NCBI RefSeq assembly: GCF_030270585.1
Contig: NZ_BSYI01000036.1
Coordinates: 1-55,162, forward strand
Reading direction: 5' to 3'
DNA from: Paralimibaculum aggregatum
Lineage (GTDB): Bacteria; Pseudomonadota; Alphaproteobacteria; Rhodobacterales; Rhodobacteraceae
Length of the DNA: 55,162 nt
The translations under genes were made by a program, and so were the position numbers. The notes below the pieces were generated by a model. The model was given only the letters and a program-made list of their open reading frames with translations, did no database searches and was not told where the DNA came from. How positions within the stretch are numbered: the stretch's first letter is position 1; every line of letters begins with the position of its first letter. Positions 47,542-55,162 of the stretch are shown here, piece after piece.

Positions 47542-48146
47542 CCGGCGATCAGGGCCACGACGAGCCGCTGGAGCAGGCGATCGACGACATCGACGAGGCG
47601 GTCGGCGAGGACAGGCTGCGCGTCGGCACCCTGCTCGACGCCTTCGAGGACCGCTCGCTCGGCTTCATCCTCACGGTCTTCGGCCTCGTGGTCTCGCTGC
47701 CGGTGATCGGCGCGCTGCCGGGGCTGCCGAACGTGGCGGCCATCGTGATCCTGCTCACCGTGTTCAACACCTTCATCGGCGGGCAGAACCGGCTCTGGGC
47801 GCCGGAGATCCTGCGCCGGCAGGAGGTCTCGGCCGGCCCGGTGCACAGGGTGCTCGGCTGGGTGCGGCCGATCGGCGCGCGGGTCGACGCGCTGCTCGGC
47901 GAGCGCATGGCGGTGCTGGTGGCCGGCCGGCCGGCGCGGATCGCCATCGCGGCGGTCGCGGCGCTGCTGGCGATGGCGATGGTGGTGCTCTCGATCGTGC
48001 CCTTCCTCGCCCTGCCCGCCTCGCTCGGGATCATGGCCTTCGGGCTGGCGCTGATGGGCCGCGACGGGCTGGTGGCGCTGCTCGGCTATCTCTTCACCGG
48101 GGGCACGCTGGTGGCACTCGGCTACGCGCTCGACACCGCCTTCTGA
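47538..48146 (+). CDS. ExoD-family inner membrane protein
   Basis: 202 residues. The N-terminal 40 residues are acidic and cytoplasmic; four to five hydrophobic segments follow (about 43-57, 64-82, 133-155, 158-175, 180-198). The ExoD family signature is seen in [19 protein letters not shown] and [13 protein letters not shown]. ExoD was linked to exopolysaccharide production and alkali tolerance in rhizobia; its activity is unknown. GTG start overlaps the mnmA stop, so the two are translationally coupled. Confidence 0.88.
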   Translation: MTGDQGHDEPLEQAIDDIDEAVGEDRLRVGTLLDAFEDRSLGFILTVFGLVVSLPVIGALPGLPNVAAIVILLTVFNTFIGGQNRLWAPEILRRQEVSAGPVHRVLGWVRPIGARVDALLGERMAVLVAGRPARIAIAAVAALLAMAMVVLSIVPFLALPASLGIMAFGLALMGRDGLVALLGYLFTGGTLVALGYALDTAF

Positions 48147-48209
48147 GCCGCCGGCTTGCCAAGCCCCGCGCCGCGGGACTAGCCTCCGCGCAAACCGCGA
48201 GGAGGCCCC

Positions 48210-49610
48210 ATGCCCGACACACCCCTGCCCGATATCGCCGCCGTTCTCGACCGTCTCGACGCCGACCGCGAGGGCGCGCTCGAGCGGCTCTTCGCGCTGC
48301 TGCGCCTGAAATCGGTCTCCACCGATCCGGCCTATGCCGAGGAGTGCCGCCGCGCCGCCGACTGGCTGCTCGACGATCTCCGCGCCATCGGCTTCGACGC
48401 CCGGCTGGTGGAGACCGAGGGCCACCCGCTGGTGATCGGCCATGGCGGCCCCGAGGGCGGCCCGCATGTGCTGTTCTACGGCCATTACGACGTGCAGCCG
48501 GTGGACCCGCTCGAGCTCTGGGAGACCGATCCCTTCGAGCCCCGCATCGCCGGGCTGCCGGACGGGCGCCAGGCGATCACCGCCCGCGGCGCCTCCGACG
48601 ACAAGGGCCAGGTGATGACCTTCCTCGAGGCCTGCCGCGCCTGGAAGGCCGCCACCGGCAGCCTGCCCTGCCGCGTCACCGTGCTGCTCGAGGGCGAGGA
48701 GGAAAGCGGCGGCGAGTCGCTCACCGCCTATCTCGCCGGCCAGCCCGAGGAGCTGAAGGCCGCCGATGTCGCGCTGGTCTGCGACACCGGCATGTGGGAC
48801 CCCGAGACCCCGGCGATCACCACCCAGCTCCGCGGCAACGTCACCCAGCAGGTCACCGTCACCGGCCCGTCGCGGGACCTGCATTCCGGGCTCTACGGGG
48901 GCGCCGCGGCGAACCCGATCCACGAGCTGACCAGGGCGCTGGCGGCGCTGCGCGACGCCGCGGGGCGGATCACCCTGCCCGGCTTCTACGACGGCGTGCC
49001 GGAGCTGCCGGAGGAGCTGCGCGCGCAATGGGAGGGGCTCGGCTTCGAGCCCGGCGATTTCCTCGGGGCGGTGGGCCTCTCCAGCCCCGCCGGCGAACAG
49101 GGCCGCAGCGCGCTCGAGCAGCTCTGGTCGCGCCCGACGGCGGAGATCAACGGCATCTGGGGCGGCTATACCGGCGCCGGTTTCAAGACCGTGATCCCGG
49201 CCGAGGCCCATGCCAAGGTCAGCTTCCGCCTCGTCGGCGAGCAGGACCCGCAGGCCGTCCGCGCCGCCTTCCAGGCCCATATGCGCGCCGCGATCGACCC
49301 GCAATGCGGCGTCGCCTTCACCGATTTCGGGGCCGGCAAGCCGATCTCCATGCCGATCGAGGCGCCGGAATTCGCCAAGGCCCGCCAGGCGCTGACCGAT
49401 GAATGGGGCCGCGAGGCGGCCTTCATCGGCTCCGGCGGCTCGATCCCGGTGGTCGGCCAGTTCAAGCGCCAGCTCGGGCTCGACAGCCTGCTGATCGGCT
49501 TCGGCCAGGATGACGACCGCATCCACTCGCCCAACGAGAAATACGACCTCACCAGCTTCCACGGCGGCGCGCGCTCCTGGGCGCGGGTGCTCGCGGCGCT
49601 CGCGGGGTGA
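48210..49610 (+). CDS. M20-family metallopeptidase (dipeptidase)
   Basis: 466 residues. Two-zinc catalytic domain with ligands in FYGHYDVQP (His), GASDDKGQ (bridging Asp), EGEEESGG (catalytic Glu and ligand), CDTGMW (Asp) and HSPNEKYD (His). A dimerisation lid domain occupies about 210-380. It matches the group annotated as dipeptidases or cytosolic nonspecific peptidases; substrate not known. The start has GAGGAGGCC upstream. No signal peptide. Confidence 0.92.
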   Translation: MPDTPLPDIAAVLDRLDADREGALERLFALLRLKSVSTDPAYAEECRRAADWLLDDLRAIGFDARLVETEGHPLVIGHGGPEGGPHVLFYGHYDVQPVDPLELWETDPFEPRIAGLPDGRQAITARGASDDKGQVMTFLEACRAWKAATGSLPCRVTVLLEGEEESGGESLTAYLAGQPEELKAADVALVCDTGMWDPETPAITTQLRGNVTQQVTVTGPSRDLHSGLYGGAAANPIHELTRALAALRDAAGRITLPGFYDGVPELPEELRAQWEGLGFEPGDFLGAVGLSSPAGEQGRSALEQLWSRPTAEINGIWGGYTGAGFKTVIPAEAHAKVSFRLVGEQDPQAVRAAFQAHMRAAIDPQCGVAFTDFGAGKPISMPIEAPEFAKARQALTDEWGREAAFIGSGGSIPVVGQFKRQLGLDSLLIGFGQDDDRIHSPNEKYDLTSFHGGARSWARVLAALAG

Positions 49611-49681
49611 GACGCGATGGGCCCGGTGGCACCGCCGCCGGGTCGGTCATCGCTGACATGCCGGGCGGTCGGCCGGGCGGC

Positions 49682-49813
49682 TCAGGTCGCCGGATCGACC
49701 GCCTCCTCCTTCGGCTTCTCGGTCGTCTCCTGCGACGACCAGGGACAGGCCGCGGCCGGCATGGCGAAAGCGGCGAGGGCCAGCACGAGCACCGGCAGGG
49801 CGAGCGTCTTCAT
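49682..49813 (-). CDS. 43-aa exported peptide, possible lipoprotein
   Basis: A small gene with GGAG 8 nt before the ATG at 49813. MKTLALPVLVLALAAFAMPAAAC is a clear export signal. The lone Cys23 follows AAA, which is close to a lipobox but lacks the usual Leu at -3, so it may be either a lipoprotein or a SPase I product. The mature part is a 20-residue acidic tail (PWSSQETTEKPKEEAVDPAT). No function is recognised. It lies downstream of hairpin copy 5 and convergent with the M20 gene. Confidence 0.65.
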   Translation of the reverse strand: MKTLALPVLVLALAAFAMPAAACPWSSQETTEKPKEEAVDPAT

Positions 49814-49929
49814 GATGCTGTCTCCGTCCAGGGATGTTCCGGACCTCGAGATTAGGGCAGAGCCGCCCCGCCGCACAGGATTTTTGCACCCGACTGCCCC
49901 GGACGTCCGGGCCCGGCACCGCCCGATGG

Positions 49930-50051
49930 GCGCCCGGCGCGGGCCGGCGCGGCCTCCCGCAGGCGAAGGGGGGCGTGACACCCGCCGCCGGGTGCAGCAC
50001 CGGCAGGGTGGGCGGGGCCTGCGGGAGGCCGCGCCGGCCCGCGCCGGGCGC
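49930..50051 (+). repeat. Hairpin element copy 5: 35-bp arms, 52-nt core
   Basis: Perfect 35-bp arms (49930-49964, 50017-50051), the longest here, around exactly 52 nt. The plus-strand core begins GAAGGGGGGCGTGACACC and ends AGGGTGGGCGGG directly before the arm. The arm sequence is unrelated to the other copies. It lies 6 bp past the stop of the 91-aa gene (-). Confidence 0.88.
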
Positions 50052-50057
50052 TCCGCC

Positions 50058-50333
50058 TCAGTCGCCGCGGCGCCGGCGCCCGGTGCGCCCGCGCCGCACC
50101 GCGCCGCCGGCAGCCATGGCCTCGCGCAGCAGCTCGGTCATCGGATGATCGCCGGGCGGCGCGTGATGCGCCAGCAGCCGGCCCGCCGCCGCCCCGGCAT
50201 CCGTCCCCGCCGGCAGGCCGAGCGCCCAGTCGAAGAAGATCGAGCGGGCATCCTCCGCCGTCAGCCCCTCGATGCGGTAGGATTCGGCGATCAACGCCCG
50301 CGGGTCGTCGGGGTGTCCGTCCGGTCGGCTCAC
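50058..50333 (-). CDS. 91-aa conserved-looking hypothetical protein
   Basis: 91 residues from GTG 50333, chosen because GGAGG stands 7 nt upstream. The core (ALIAESYRIEGLTAEDARSIFFDWALGLPAG, then LLAHHAPPGDHPMTELLREAM) looks like a compact helical protein, with a basic Arg/Gly-rich tail (RRGRTGRRRRGD). I do not recognise a named family. It lies 26 bp downstream of the HpcH/HpaI aldolase gene on the same strand, so the two are probably one transcript. Confidence 0.7.
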   Translation of the reverse strand: MSRPDGHPDDPRALIAESYRIEGLTAEDARSIFFDWALGLPAGTDAGAAAGRLLAHHAPPGDHPMTELLREAMAAGGAVRRGRTGRRRRGD

Positions 50334-50359
50334 GGCCTGCCTCCCTGTGCAACGCCTCG

Positions 50360-51127
50360 TCAAGCGCCCCGGCTCTCCCCGAGCGCCGCCGCGAATCCCT
50401 GCCGCAGCGTGGCGATGTCCGAGGCCGCGGCAATCATATCCGCGCCGCTCGCCGCGAGGGTAGAGGTCGTCTGCCCGGGCCAGGGAAATACCCCCGCGAG
50501 CTTGCCTGCGGCCTTCGCCGCCGCCACGATCTCGGCGAACACCGCCTGCAGCGCCGCGCCGTCGGCATGCGGGTCGAGCCCGGCATCGGCGGCATAGTCG
50601 AAGGGCCCGAAGAACAGCATGTCCACGCCCTCGACCGCCGCGATCTCGGCCGCCGCGGCGAGCCCCGCCCGGCTCTCGATCTGCATGGCGAGGATGACGC
50701 GGGCGTTCCACTCCGCCTGGTAGTTCCGGTCGGTGCCGTAGCCGGTGGCGCCGATCACCGGGAGGGCGACGCCGCGCGTCCCCGCCGGGGGGTAGAGCGC
50801 CGTGCGCACCACCGCCGCCGCCTCCGCCGCGCTCTCCACCTGCGGCACGATCAGCCCGTCGGCCCCGGCATCGAGCGCCTGGGCCACGGCATGGCGGCCA
50901 TGGTCGGGGACCCGCACGAAGGCGCCGACCGCCTCGGCGCCCAGCGCGAAGACCATGGCGGCCGCGGTCTCGATCCCGATGGCACCGTGCTCGCGGTCGA
51001 CCACCGCCGCCTCGAATCCCGCCTCGGCCGCCAGCCGCGCCGCCACGGCATGCGGCAGGCCGAGCCAGGCCACATGCACCGGGCAGCGCCCGCAGAGCTC
51101 CTCGAGCTTGTTCCTTGCCGTTGCCAT
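50360..51127 (-). CDS. HpcH/HpaI-family class II aldolase
   Basis: 255 residues, TIM-barrel fold. Family members cleave or form 2-keto-3-deoxy or 4-hydroxy-2-oxo acids with a divalent metal. Visible motifs are VVDREHGAIG (substrate-binding Arg), LIVPQVESAAEA, a metal glutamate in MQIESRAG and an aspartate in FFGPFDYAAD, where most members have GPxDLS. Substrate unknown. The start at 51127 has GGAGGAGG upstream. It is divergent from the transporter gene (159-bp gap), which may import a matching acid. Confidence 0.87.
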   Translation of the reverse strand: MATARNKLEELCGRCPVHVAWLGLPHAVAARLAAEAGFEAAVVDREHGAIGIETAAAMVFALGAEAVGAFVRVPDHGRHAVAQALDAGADGLIVPQVESAAEAAAVVRTALYPPAGTRGVALPVIGATGYGTDRNYQAEWNARVILAMQIESRAGLAAAAEIAAVEGVDMLFFGPFDYAADAGLDPHADGAALQAVFAEIVAAAKAAGKLAGVFPWPGQTTSTLAASGADMIAAASDIATLRQGFAAALGESRGA

Positions 51128-51286
51128 CGCGTCACCTCCTCCGCGTCCCGAACATCCGGTTCCACCGACGGCGACAGGCTCGCCGATTGCATGGCATGCG
51201 CCGAGTCGGCAGACTGTCGCGCCGGGCCGGTCGCCCGACACCCGAGGACAGCCCGCCGGCCGGCCGCAGGAGATGCAGGACCCCCG

Positions 51287-53077
51287 ATGACGAGCGATCT
51301 CGTGAGCCTCTGGCCCGCCCTCGTGACCCTGGCAACGCTGGTCGCCATGTTCGCGCTGTTCCTGCGCGAGAGCCATCCGCCCGAGGTGGTGGCGCTCTCC
51401 GGCGCCGCGCTGATGCTGGGCATCGGCGTGCTCGACGTCGATACCGTGCTCGGCACGCTGGCCAACCCGGCGCCGCTGACGATCGCGGGGATGTTCATCC
51501 TTTCCGGCGCGCTGGTGCGCACCGGCGGGCTCGAGGCGCTCTCGCGCACCATCGCGCGCAACGCCGCGGATCGCCCGCGCACCGTGCTCGGCGCACTGGC
51601 CGGCTTCACGATGACCGCCTCGGCCTTCATGAACAACACCCCCGTGGTGGTGATGCTGATCCCGATGGTCGGCCGGCTCTCCAAGGCGCTCTCGGTGCCG
51701 ATCTCGAAGCTGCTGATCCCGCTCTCCTACACCGCGGTGCTGGGCGGCACCTGCACGCTGATCGGCACCTCCACCAACCTGCTGGTGGACGGCGTGGCAC
51801 AGGGCGCGGGGCTCGCGCCCTTCGGGCTCTTCGAGATCACCCCCGTGGCGCTGGTGATCGCGCTTGCCGGGCTCGGCTTCATCGCCGTGACCGCGCCCTG
51901 GGCGCTGCCGACGCGGGACGCGCTGGCCGGCATGCTGCCCGAGCGCAAGCGGCTGAAGTTCTTCACCGAGGTGGTGATCCCGGCCGGCTCCTCGCTGATC
52001 GGCGAGAAGGTGCTGGAGGTGCCGCATTTCTCCCGCGCCGGCATGATGGTGATCGACGTGGTGCGCGGCGATCTCTCGCTGCGCCGGCGGCTGCGCGAGG
52101 TGGAACTGGCGCAGGGCGACATCGTGGTGATCCGCACCGGGGTCAACGAGCTGCTGTCGCTGCGCGAGAACAAGCGCCTCGCCATGGCCGGCCAGATCGA
52201 CCCGCTCGGCGAGAAGTCCACGATCACGGTCGAGGCGCTGATCACGCCCGGTGCGCGGCTGGTCGGGCGGCTGCTCGGCGACCTGCGCCTGCGCCGGCGC
52301 TATGGCGTCTATCCGCTGGCGGTGCACCGGCGCGCGGCGCGGATCGGCACGCTGCTCGACGAGGTCCGGGTGCGGGTCGGCGACACGCTGCTGCTCGAGG
52401 GCGCGCCGGACGACATCGCGCGGCTCGCCGCCGAGCAGGGGCTGGTCGATCTCACCCGCCCCTCCGAGCGGCCCTATCGCCGCGAGAAGGCGCCGATCGT
52501 GCTCGGCGCGCTGGGGCTCGTGGTGCTGGGCGCGGCCGCCGGGATCATGCCGATCGCCGGGCTCGCGCTGATCGCCGTGGCGGTGGTGCTGCTGACCCAT
52601 TGCATCGACGCCGAGGAGGCCTTCGAGGCGGTCGAGCTGCGCCTGCTGGCGCTGATCGTCGGCATGCTCGCCATGGGCCAGGCGCTGGAGCGCTCCGGCG
52701 CGGTGGCGCTGCTGGTCGAGAGCGCCGCGCCCTGGCTCATCGGGCTGCCGCCGCAGATGGTGCTGTGGCTGGTGTTCCTGATGGCCTCGGTGCTGACCGA
52801 GCTGGTCTCCAACAACGCGGTGGCGGTGGTGGTGACCCCGGTCGCGATCTCGGTGGCCGAGGCGATGGGGCTCGACGCCCGGCCCTTCGTGGTGGCGGTG
52901 ATGCTGGCGGCCTCGGCGAGCTTCGCCACCCCGATCGGCTACCAGACCAACACCATGGTCTACGCCCCCGGCGGCTACCGCTTCACCGACTACATGCGCC
53001 TCGGCATCCCGCTCAATCTCGGCGTCGGCGTTCTGGCGGCGCTGCTGATCCCGCTCTGGTGGCCTCTGGTGCCCTGA
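51287..53077 (+). CDS. SLC13-family transporter with two RCK_C domains
   Basis: 596 residues. Two membrane bundles (about 8-185 and 400-595) flank a soluble centre with two TrkA-C/RCK_C domains (about 215-295 and 305-385). The repeated signature of the divalent anion/Na+ symporter family is seen in SAFMNNTPVVVML and ELVSNNAVAVVVTP. Family members move dicarboxylates, sulfate or other anions; the TrkA-C type is often annotated as a sulfate or anion permease. The start at 51287 follows AGGA. Confidence 0.88.
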   Translation: MTSDLVSLWPALVTLATLVAMFALFLRESHPPEVVALSGAALMLGIGVLDVDTVLGTLANPAPLTIAGMFILSGALVRTGGLEALSRTIARNAADRPRTVLGALAGFTMTASAFMNNTPVVVMLIPMVGRLSKALSVPISKLLIPLSYTAVLGGTCTLIGTSTNLLVDGVAQGAGLAPFGLFEITPVALVIALAGLGFIAVTAPWALPTRDALAGMLPERKRLKFFTEVVIPAGSSLIGEKVLEVPHFSRAGMMVIDVVRGDLSLRRRLREVELAQGDIVVIRTGVNELLSLRENKRLAMAGQIDPLGEKSTITVEALITPGARLVGRLLGDLRLRRRYGVYPLAVHRRAARIGTLLDEVRVRVGDTLLLEGAPDDIARLAAEQGLVDLTRPSERPYRREKAPIVLGALGLVVLGAAAGIMPIAGLALIAVAVVLLTHCIDAEEAFEAVELRLLALIVGMLAMGQALERSGAVALLVESAAPWLIGLPPQMVLWLVFLMASVLTELVSNNAVAVVVTPVAISVAEAMGLDARPFVVAVMLAASASFATPIGYQTNTMVYAPGGYRFTDYMRLGIPLNLGVGVLAALLIPLWWPLVP

Positions 53078-53084
53078 TCGGGAC

Positions 53085-53111
53085 GGCGCGCGCCTTCAGG
53101 CCCGGCGCGCC
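53085..53111. terminator. Hairpin between transporter and caspase genes
   Basis: GGCGCGC/GCGCGCC (7 bp) with a 13-nt loop in the 42-bp gap between convergent genes. No T-run; weak call. Confidence 0.35.
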
Positions 53112-53119
53112 GGCCCGCG

Positions 53120-55015
53120 CTACTTGCCGCCGCCGCCGCCCTCGCCACGGCCATCGACACTGCGGCCACCACGGAGCCGCTGATCGATCGCCGCGGCATC
53201 GTCCCGGCGCGGGGTCGGCGCGCTGCGCTGCACAGGCACCTGTACGGCCGGGCGCGGCGCCGCCGCGGCCGCAGCGGCGGGGCGGGGCCCGGGTGCCGCC
53301 ACGATCGCCTGCGTTCGCGAGGCGGGCGGCGCGGCGGTGGGCGCCGGCTCCGCCCGCTCCGGCCGCGGTGCCGAGGTCACCCGCCTCGGGGACAGGTAGC
53401 TACCATGGACAAAGGCCTCCCGCCCCTGCACGCGGACCGCGCGCCACACACCGTCCGCCGAGCGTCCGACCACGGTCACCCGCTGGTTGCGCTGCAGCGC
53501 GCCGATCACCGGATGCCCGGTGCCCGGCCCGGCGCGAAGATTGACGCCAGTGGTGGCAAAGAGCTCGGACGGGCCTGCCGGCGTGACCGGCGGCCCGGCT
53601 CCCGCTTCGGGCGGCGGGACGGGACCGGCGCCGCCCGGCGCCTCGGGGGCCGCCGGCTCTGCCTCCTGCGCTGTCTCGAGGCCCGCGAGATAGGCGGCGA
53701 GCTTGCGCGTCGCCAGCCGGTCGGCCTGCAGCGCGGCGAAGGTGACGCTGTCGAACTCCCCGCTCACCGCAAGCCGTTTCCGCTGCTGGAAGGCGGCGAT
53801 GGCCGCGCGCATCCGCGGGCCGATCACCCCGTCGGGCGGGCCGGCATCCAGGCCGAGGATGTTGAGCCGCGCCTGCGCCTCGCGGATCTGCGCGCGGTCC
53901 GGGCGAAAGGCCGTGTCCGGGCCGGATGCCGGCGTATCGGCAGCATCCTCCTCGGTCCCGCCGGGCATGGCGGCGGGCGCATCTGGCTGCACGGCCGCGA
54001 CGCGCTGCCCTCCGCCGCCGGGCACCGGCGCCGCGGGTTCGGGGTCGGAACCGGGCATGTCGGCGGCGAACCCTTCCAGCCGCCGCCGCGCCACCCCCGC
54101 GAAGAAGCCCTCCGGCCAGCGCGCGAGATATTCCTCATAGTCCCGCGGGTCCTCGCTCCCCGCGATCGCCGTGACATAGGCCGCCTCGAGCTGCGGACCC
54201 GCCGGCGGCGCGGCCGCAGGATCGGGCTCGGGCTCGGGCACCGGTGCAGCGGGCACGAAGTAGAACGCCGCCGCCGAAAGCGAGCCATAGACTGCTGGCT
54301 CCTGCCGTCCGCCGGTGGCGAGAACCACCTCGTCATAGACCTCGCGGAACAGCTGGTTGATCTCCAGCCCGGGCTCGCGAAGCTTTAGAGCCAGCGCCGC
54401 GGCATAGGGCGAGTTGCCGCCGGCCACACCGTCCTGCGCGATCGTGCCCTCCTTCGCGGCATAGGCGACCAGCTCGTTCTCGCCGGCCTCGTCGGCCCTG
54501 CCGAGGCCCCGCCCGATGCCGAGGCTGCGCGAGCCGGCAAGCTCTGCCATGCGCGCCACGAAGGGATTGTCGCGGCAGGCATCGAGGATCACCAGGCTGA
54601 GCCGCCGGGCCGGGCGCACCGCGCGGCGCAGCGTGTCGAGCCGCAGCCCGTGGAACACCAGATCCCCCGGCTCGCGCGGATCGGCATCCACCGGCAGCAG
54701 ATAGTTCGTGCGGTTCACCTCGAGCCCGTGGCCGGCGAAATAGATCACCGCCACCTCGGCCTCGGTGGCGGCGCGGCGGAACCCGGCCAGCGCCTGGCGC
54801 ATGGTGTCGAAATCCGCATCGCCGGCCCGGGTCACCGCGAAGCCGGCCGCCTCCAGCGCGGCGGCGATGGCGGCGGAATCGCGGGCCGGGTTGGAGAGCC
54901 GCGGCGTATGGGCATAGGCGGCGTTGCCGATCACCAGCGCGATGCGCTCGGCCGCGGCGAGCGGCGTGGCAAGGAGCGCACCGAGCAACGGCAGAAGCAA
55001 AATGGAAAAACGCAT
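53120..55015 (-). CDS. Exported caspase-family protein with PG-binding and SH3 domains
   Basis: 631 residues. A signal peptide (1-22) precedes a C14/metacaspase-like domain (about 23-255) with the His96/Cys147 dyad in YFAGHGLEV and ILDACRDNPF. A Pro/Ala-rich spacer, a PG_binding_1 domain (about 375-425, LNILGLDAGPPDGVIGPRMRAAI type), a bacterial SH3 domain (about 485-540, GVNLRAGPGTGHP) and a basic Pro/Ala tail follow. It ends DDAAAIDQRLRGG and a Gly-rich tip. Periplasmic caspase homologues like this are widespread in alphaproteobacteria; substrates are unknown. The partial gene upstream is a paralogue by its tail. Confidence 0.88.
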   Translation of the reverse strand: MRFSILLLPLLGALLATPLAAAERIALVIGNAAYAHTPRLSNPARDSAAIAAALEAAGFAVTRAGDADFDTMRQALAGFRRAATEAEVAVIYFAGHGLEVNRTNYLLPVDADPREPGDLVFHGLRLDTLRRAVRPARRLSLVILDACRDNPFVARMAELAGSRSLGIGRGLGRADEAGENELVAYAAKEGTIAQDGVAGGNSPYAAALALKLREPGLEINQLFREVYDEVVLATGGRQEPAVYGSLSAAAFYFVPAAPVPEPEPDPAAAPPAGPQLEAAYVTAIAGSEDPRDYEEYLARWPEGFFAGVARRRLEGFAADMPGSDPEPAAPVPGGGGQRVAAVQPDAPAAMPGGTEEDAADTPASGPDTAFRPDRAQIREAQARLNILGLDAGPPDGVIGPRMRAAIAAFQQRKRLAVSGEFDSVTFAALQADRLATRKLAAYLAGLETAQEAEPAAPEAPGGAGPVPPPEAGAGPPVTPAGPSELFATTGVNLRAGPGTGHPVIGALQRNQRVTVVGRSADGVWRAVRVQGREAFVHGSYLSPRRVTSAPRPERAEPAPTAAPPASRTQAIVAAPGPRPAAAAAAAPRPAVQVPVQRSAPTPRRDDAAAIDQRLRGGRSVDGRGEGGGGGK

Positions 55016-55066
55016 GACCTTTGCCTTTGATGATCGGCGCCGCCACGCGCCGGAGGATCCCGCCCG

Positions 55067-55162
55067 CTATCTGCCGCCGCCGCCGCCGCCATCGACCTCG
55101 CCGCCGCCGCGGAGCCGGTCCTCGATCGCCGCGGCATCGTCGCTGCGCCCGGAGGCGGGCGC
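55067..55162 (-). CDS. C-terminus of a second caspase-tail paralogue (partial)
   Basis: The last 31 codons of a gene that enters from beyond the window's right edge and stops with TAG at 55067. The peptide APASGRSDDAAAIEDRLRGG followed by GEVD and a Gly run repeats the tail of the neighbouring caspase protein (DDAAAIDQRLRGG, VDG, Gly run, basic last residue). This suggests tandem duplication. Only the tail is visible, so the domain content is unknown. It ends 51 bp upstream of the next gene's start. Confidence 0.7.
   Translation of the reverse strand, partial: APASGRSDDAAAIEDRLRGGGEVDGGGGGGR

Overview
The window looks like a chromosomal segment of a very GC-rich alphaproteobacterium of the Rhodobacterales (Paracoccaceae/Roseobacteraceae type). 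The main support is the gene content and its grouping: ctrA next to the DUF1153 gene sciP and divergent mnmA; accB-accC-aat facing a DUF2155 protein, an MlaD-like protein and an NDUFA12-like complex I protein; a TM-anchored M23 peptidase overlapping a bactofilin; and an RNase E whose S1 domain is split by a huge acidic insertion. Almost everything is housekeeping or conserved accessory chromosome. I see no transposase, phage gene, CRISPR array or rRNA operon.

Layout. 1-0.6 kb: intergenic DNA and tRNA-Ser(GCU). 0.6-7.2 kb: periplasmic rhodanese, a RACo-like ASKHA/ferredoxin protein, MetY-type sulfhydrylase, a subtilase without signal peptide, and a 42-aa membrane protein behind an SOS-like operator. 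7.4-13.7 kb: recG, a GNAT protein, ligA, a YjlB-like cupin and a small secreted DUF1036-like protein. 13.9-23.5 kb: prfB, PBP1A, an AMIN/Amidase_3 amidase and rne. 23.7-29.2 kb: an aminotransferase, a BepA-like M48 protease with a DsbA-like oxidoreductase, and accBC. 29.4-33.4 kb: aat converging on DUF2155, with methyltransferase, mlaD-like, NDUFA12-like and tgt genes. 33.7-37.8 kb: sufT-like/sufA-like pair, TfoX-N protein, a C-tail-anchored protein, tpiA, an HhH-tail protein and gluQ. 37.8-44.8 kb: a giant DUF3971/AsmA-like protein, bcp with a DUF455 ferritin-like protein, and the M23/bactofilin pair. 45.2-49.6 kb: ctrA, sciP, mnmA, exoD and an M20 peptidase. 49.7-55.2 kb: small genes, an HpcH/HpaI aldolase divergent from an SLC13/RCK transporter, and two tandem caspase-family genes (the second cut by the window edge).

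Functional groups. Cell envelope growth and shape: PBP1A, amidase, M23/bactofilin, AsmA-like, BepA/DsbA-like, MlaD-like. Cell cycle: CtrA with its inhibitor SciP. Fe-S assembly: SufT/SufA-like. RNA and translation: rne, prfB, tgt, mnmA, gluQ, aat and tRNA-Ser. DNA repair: recG, ligA and possibly the small SOS-like gene.

The strongest unexplained signal is non-coding: a family of intergenic hairpins in which locus-specific, perfectly paired arms (18-35 bp) enclose a core of exactly 52 nt in four copies. In each of these cores a G5-6 run lies beside one arm and GGG-N-GGG-N-GGGG beside the other, so the stem would bring four G-tracts together. A shortened copy has a 15-nt loop that is itself a four-tract G-quadruplex motif, and three more loci look like decayed relatives. 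Seven of the eight lie in the first 18 kb and one at 50 kb.

Limits: products are assigned from motifs and family knowledge without database searches. Promoters and operators are visual matches to consensus. Starts were chosen by Shine-Dalgarno position and signal-peptide logic.
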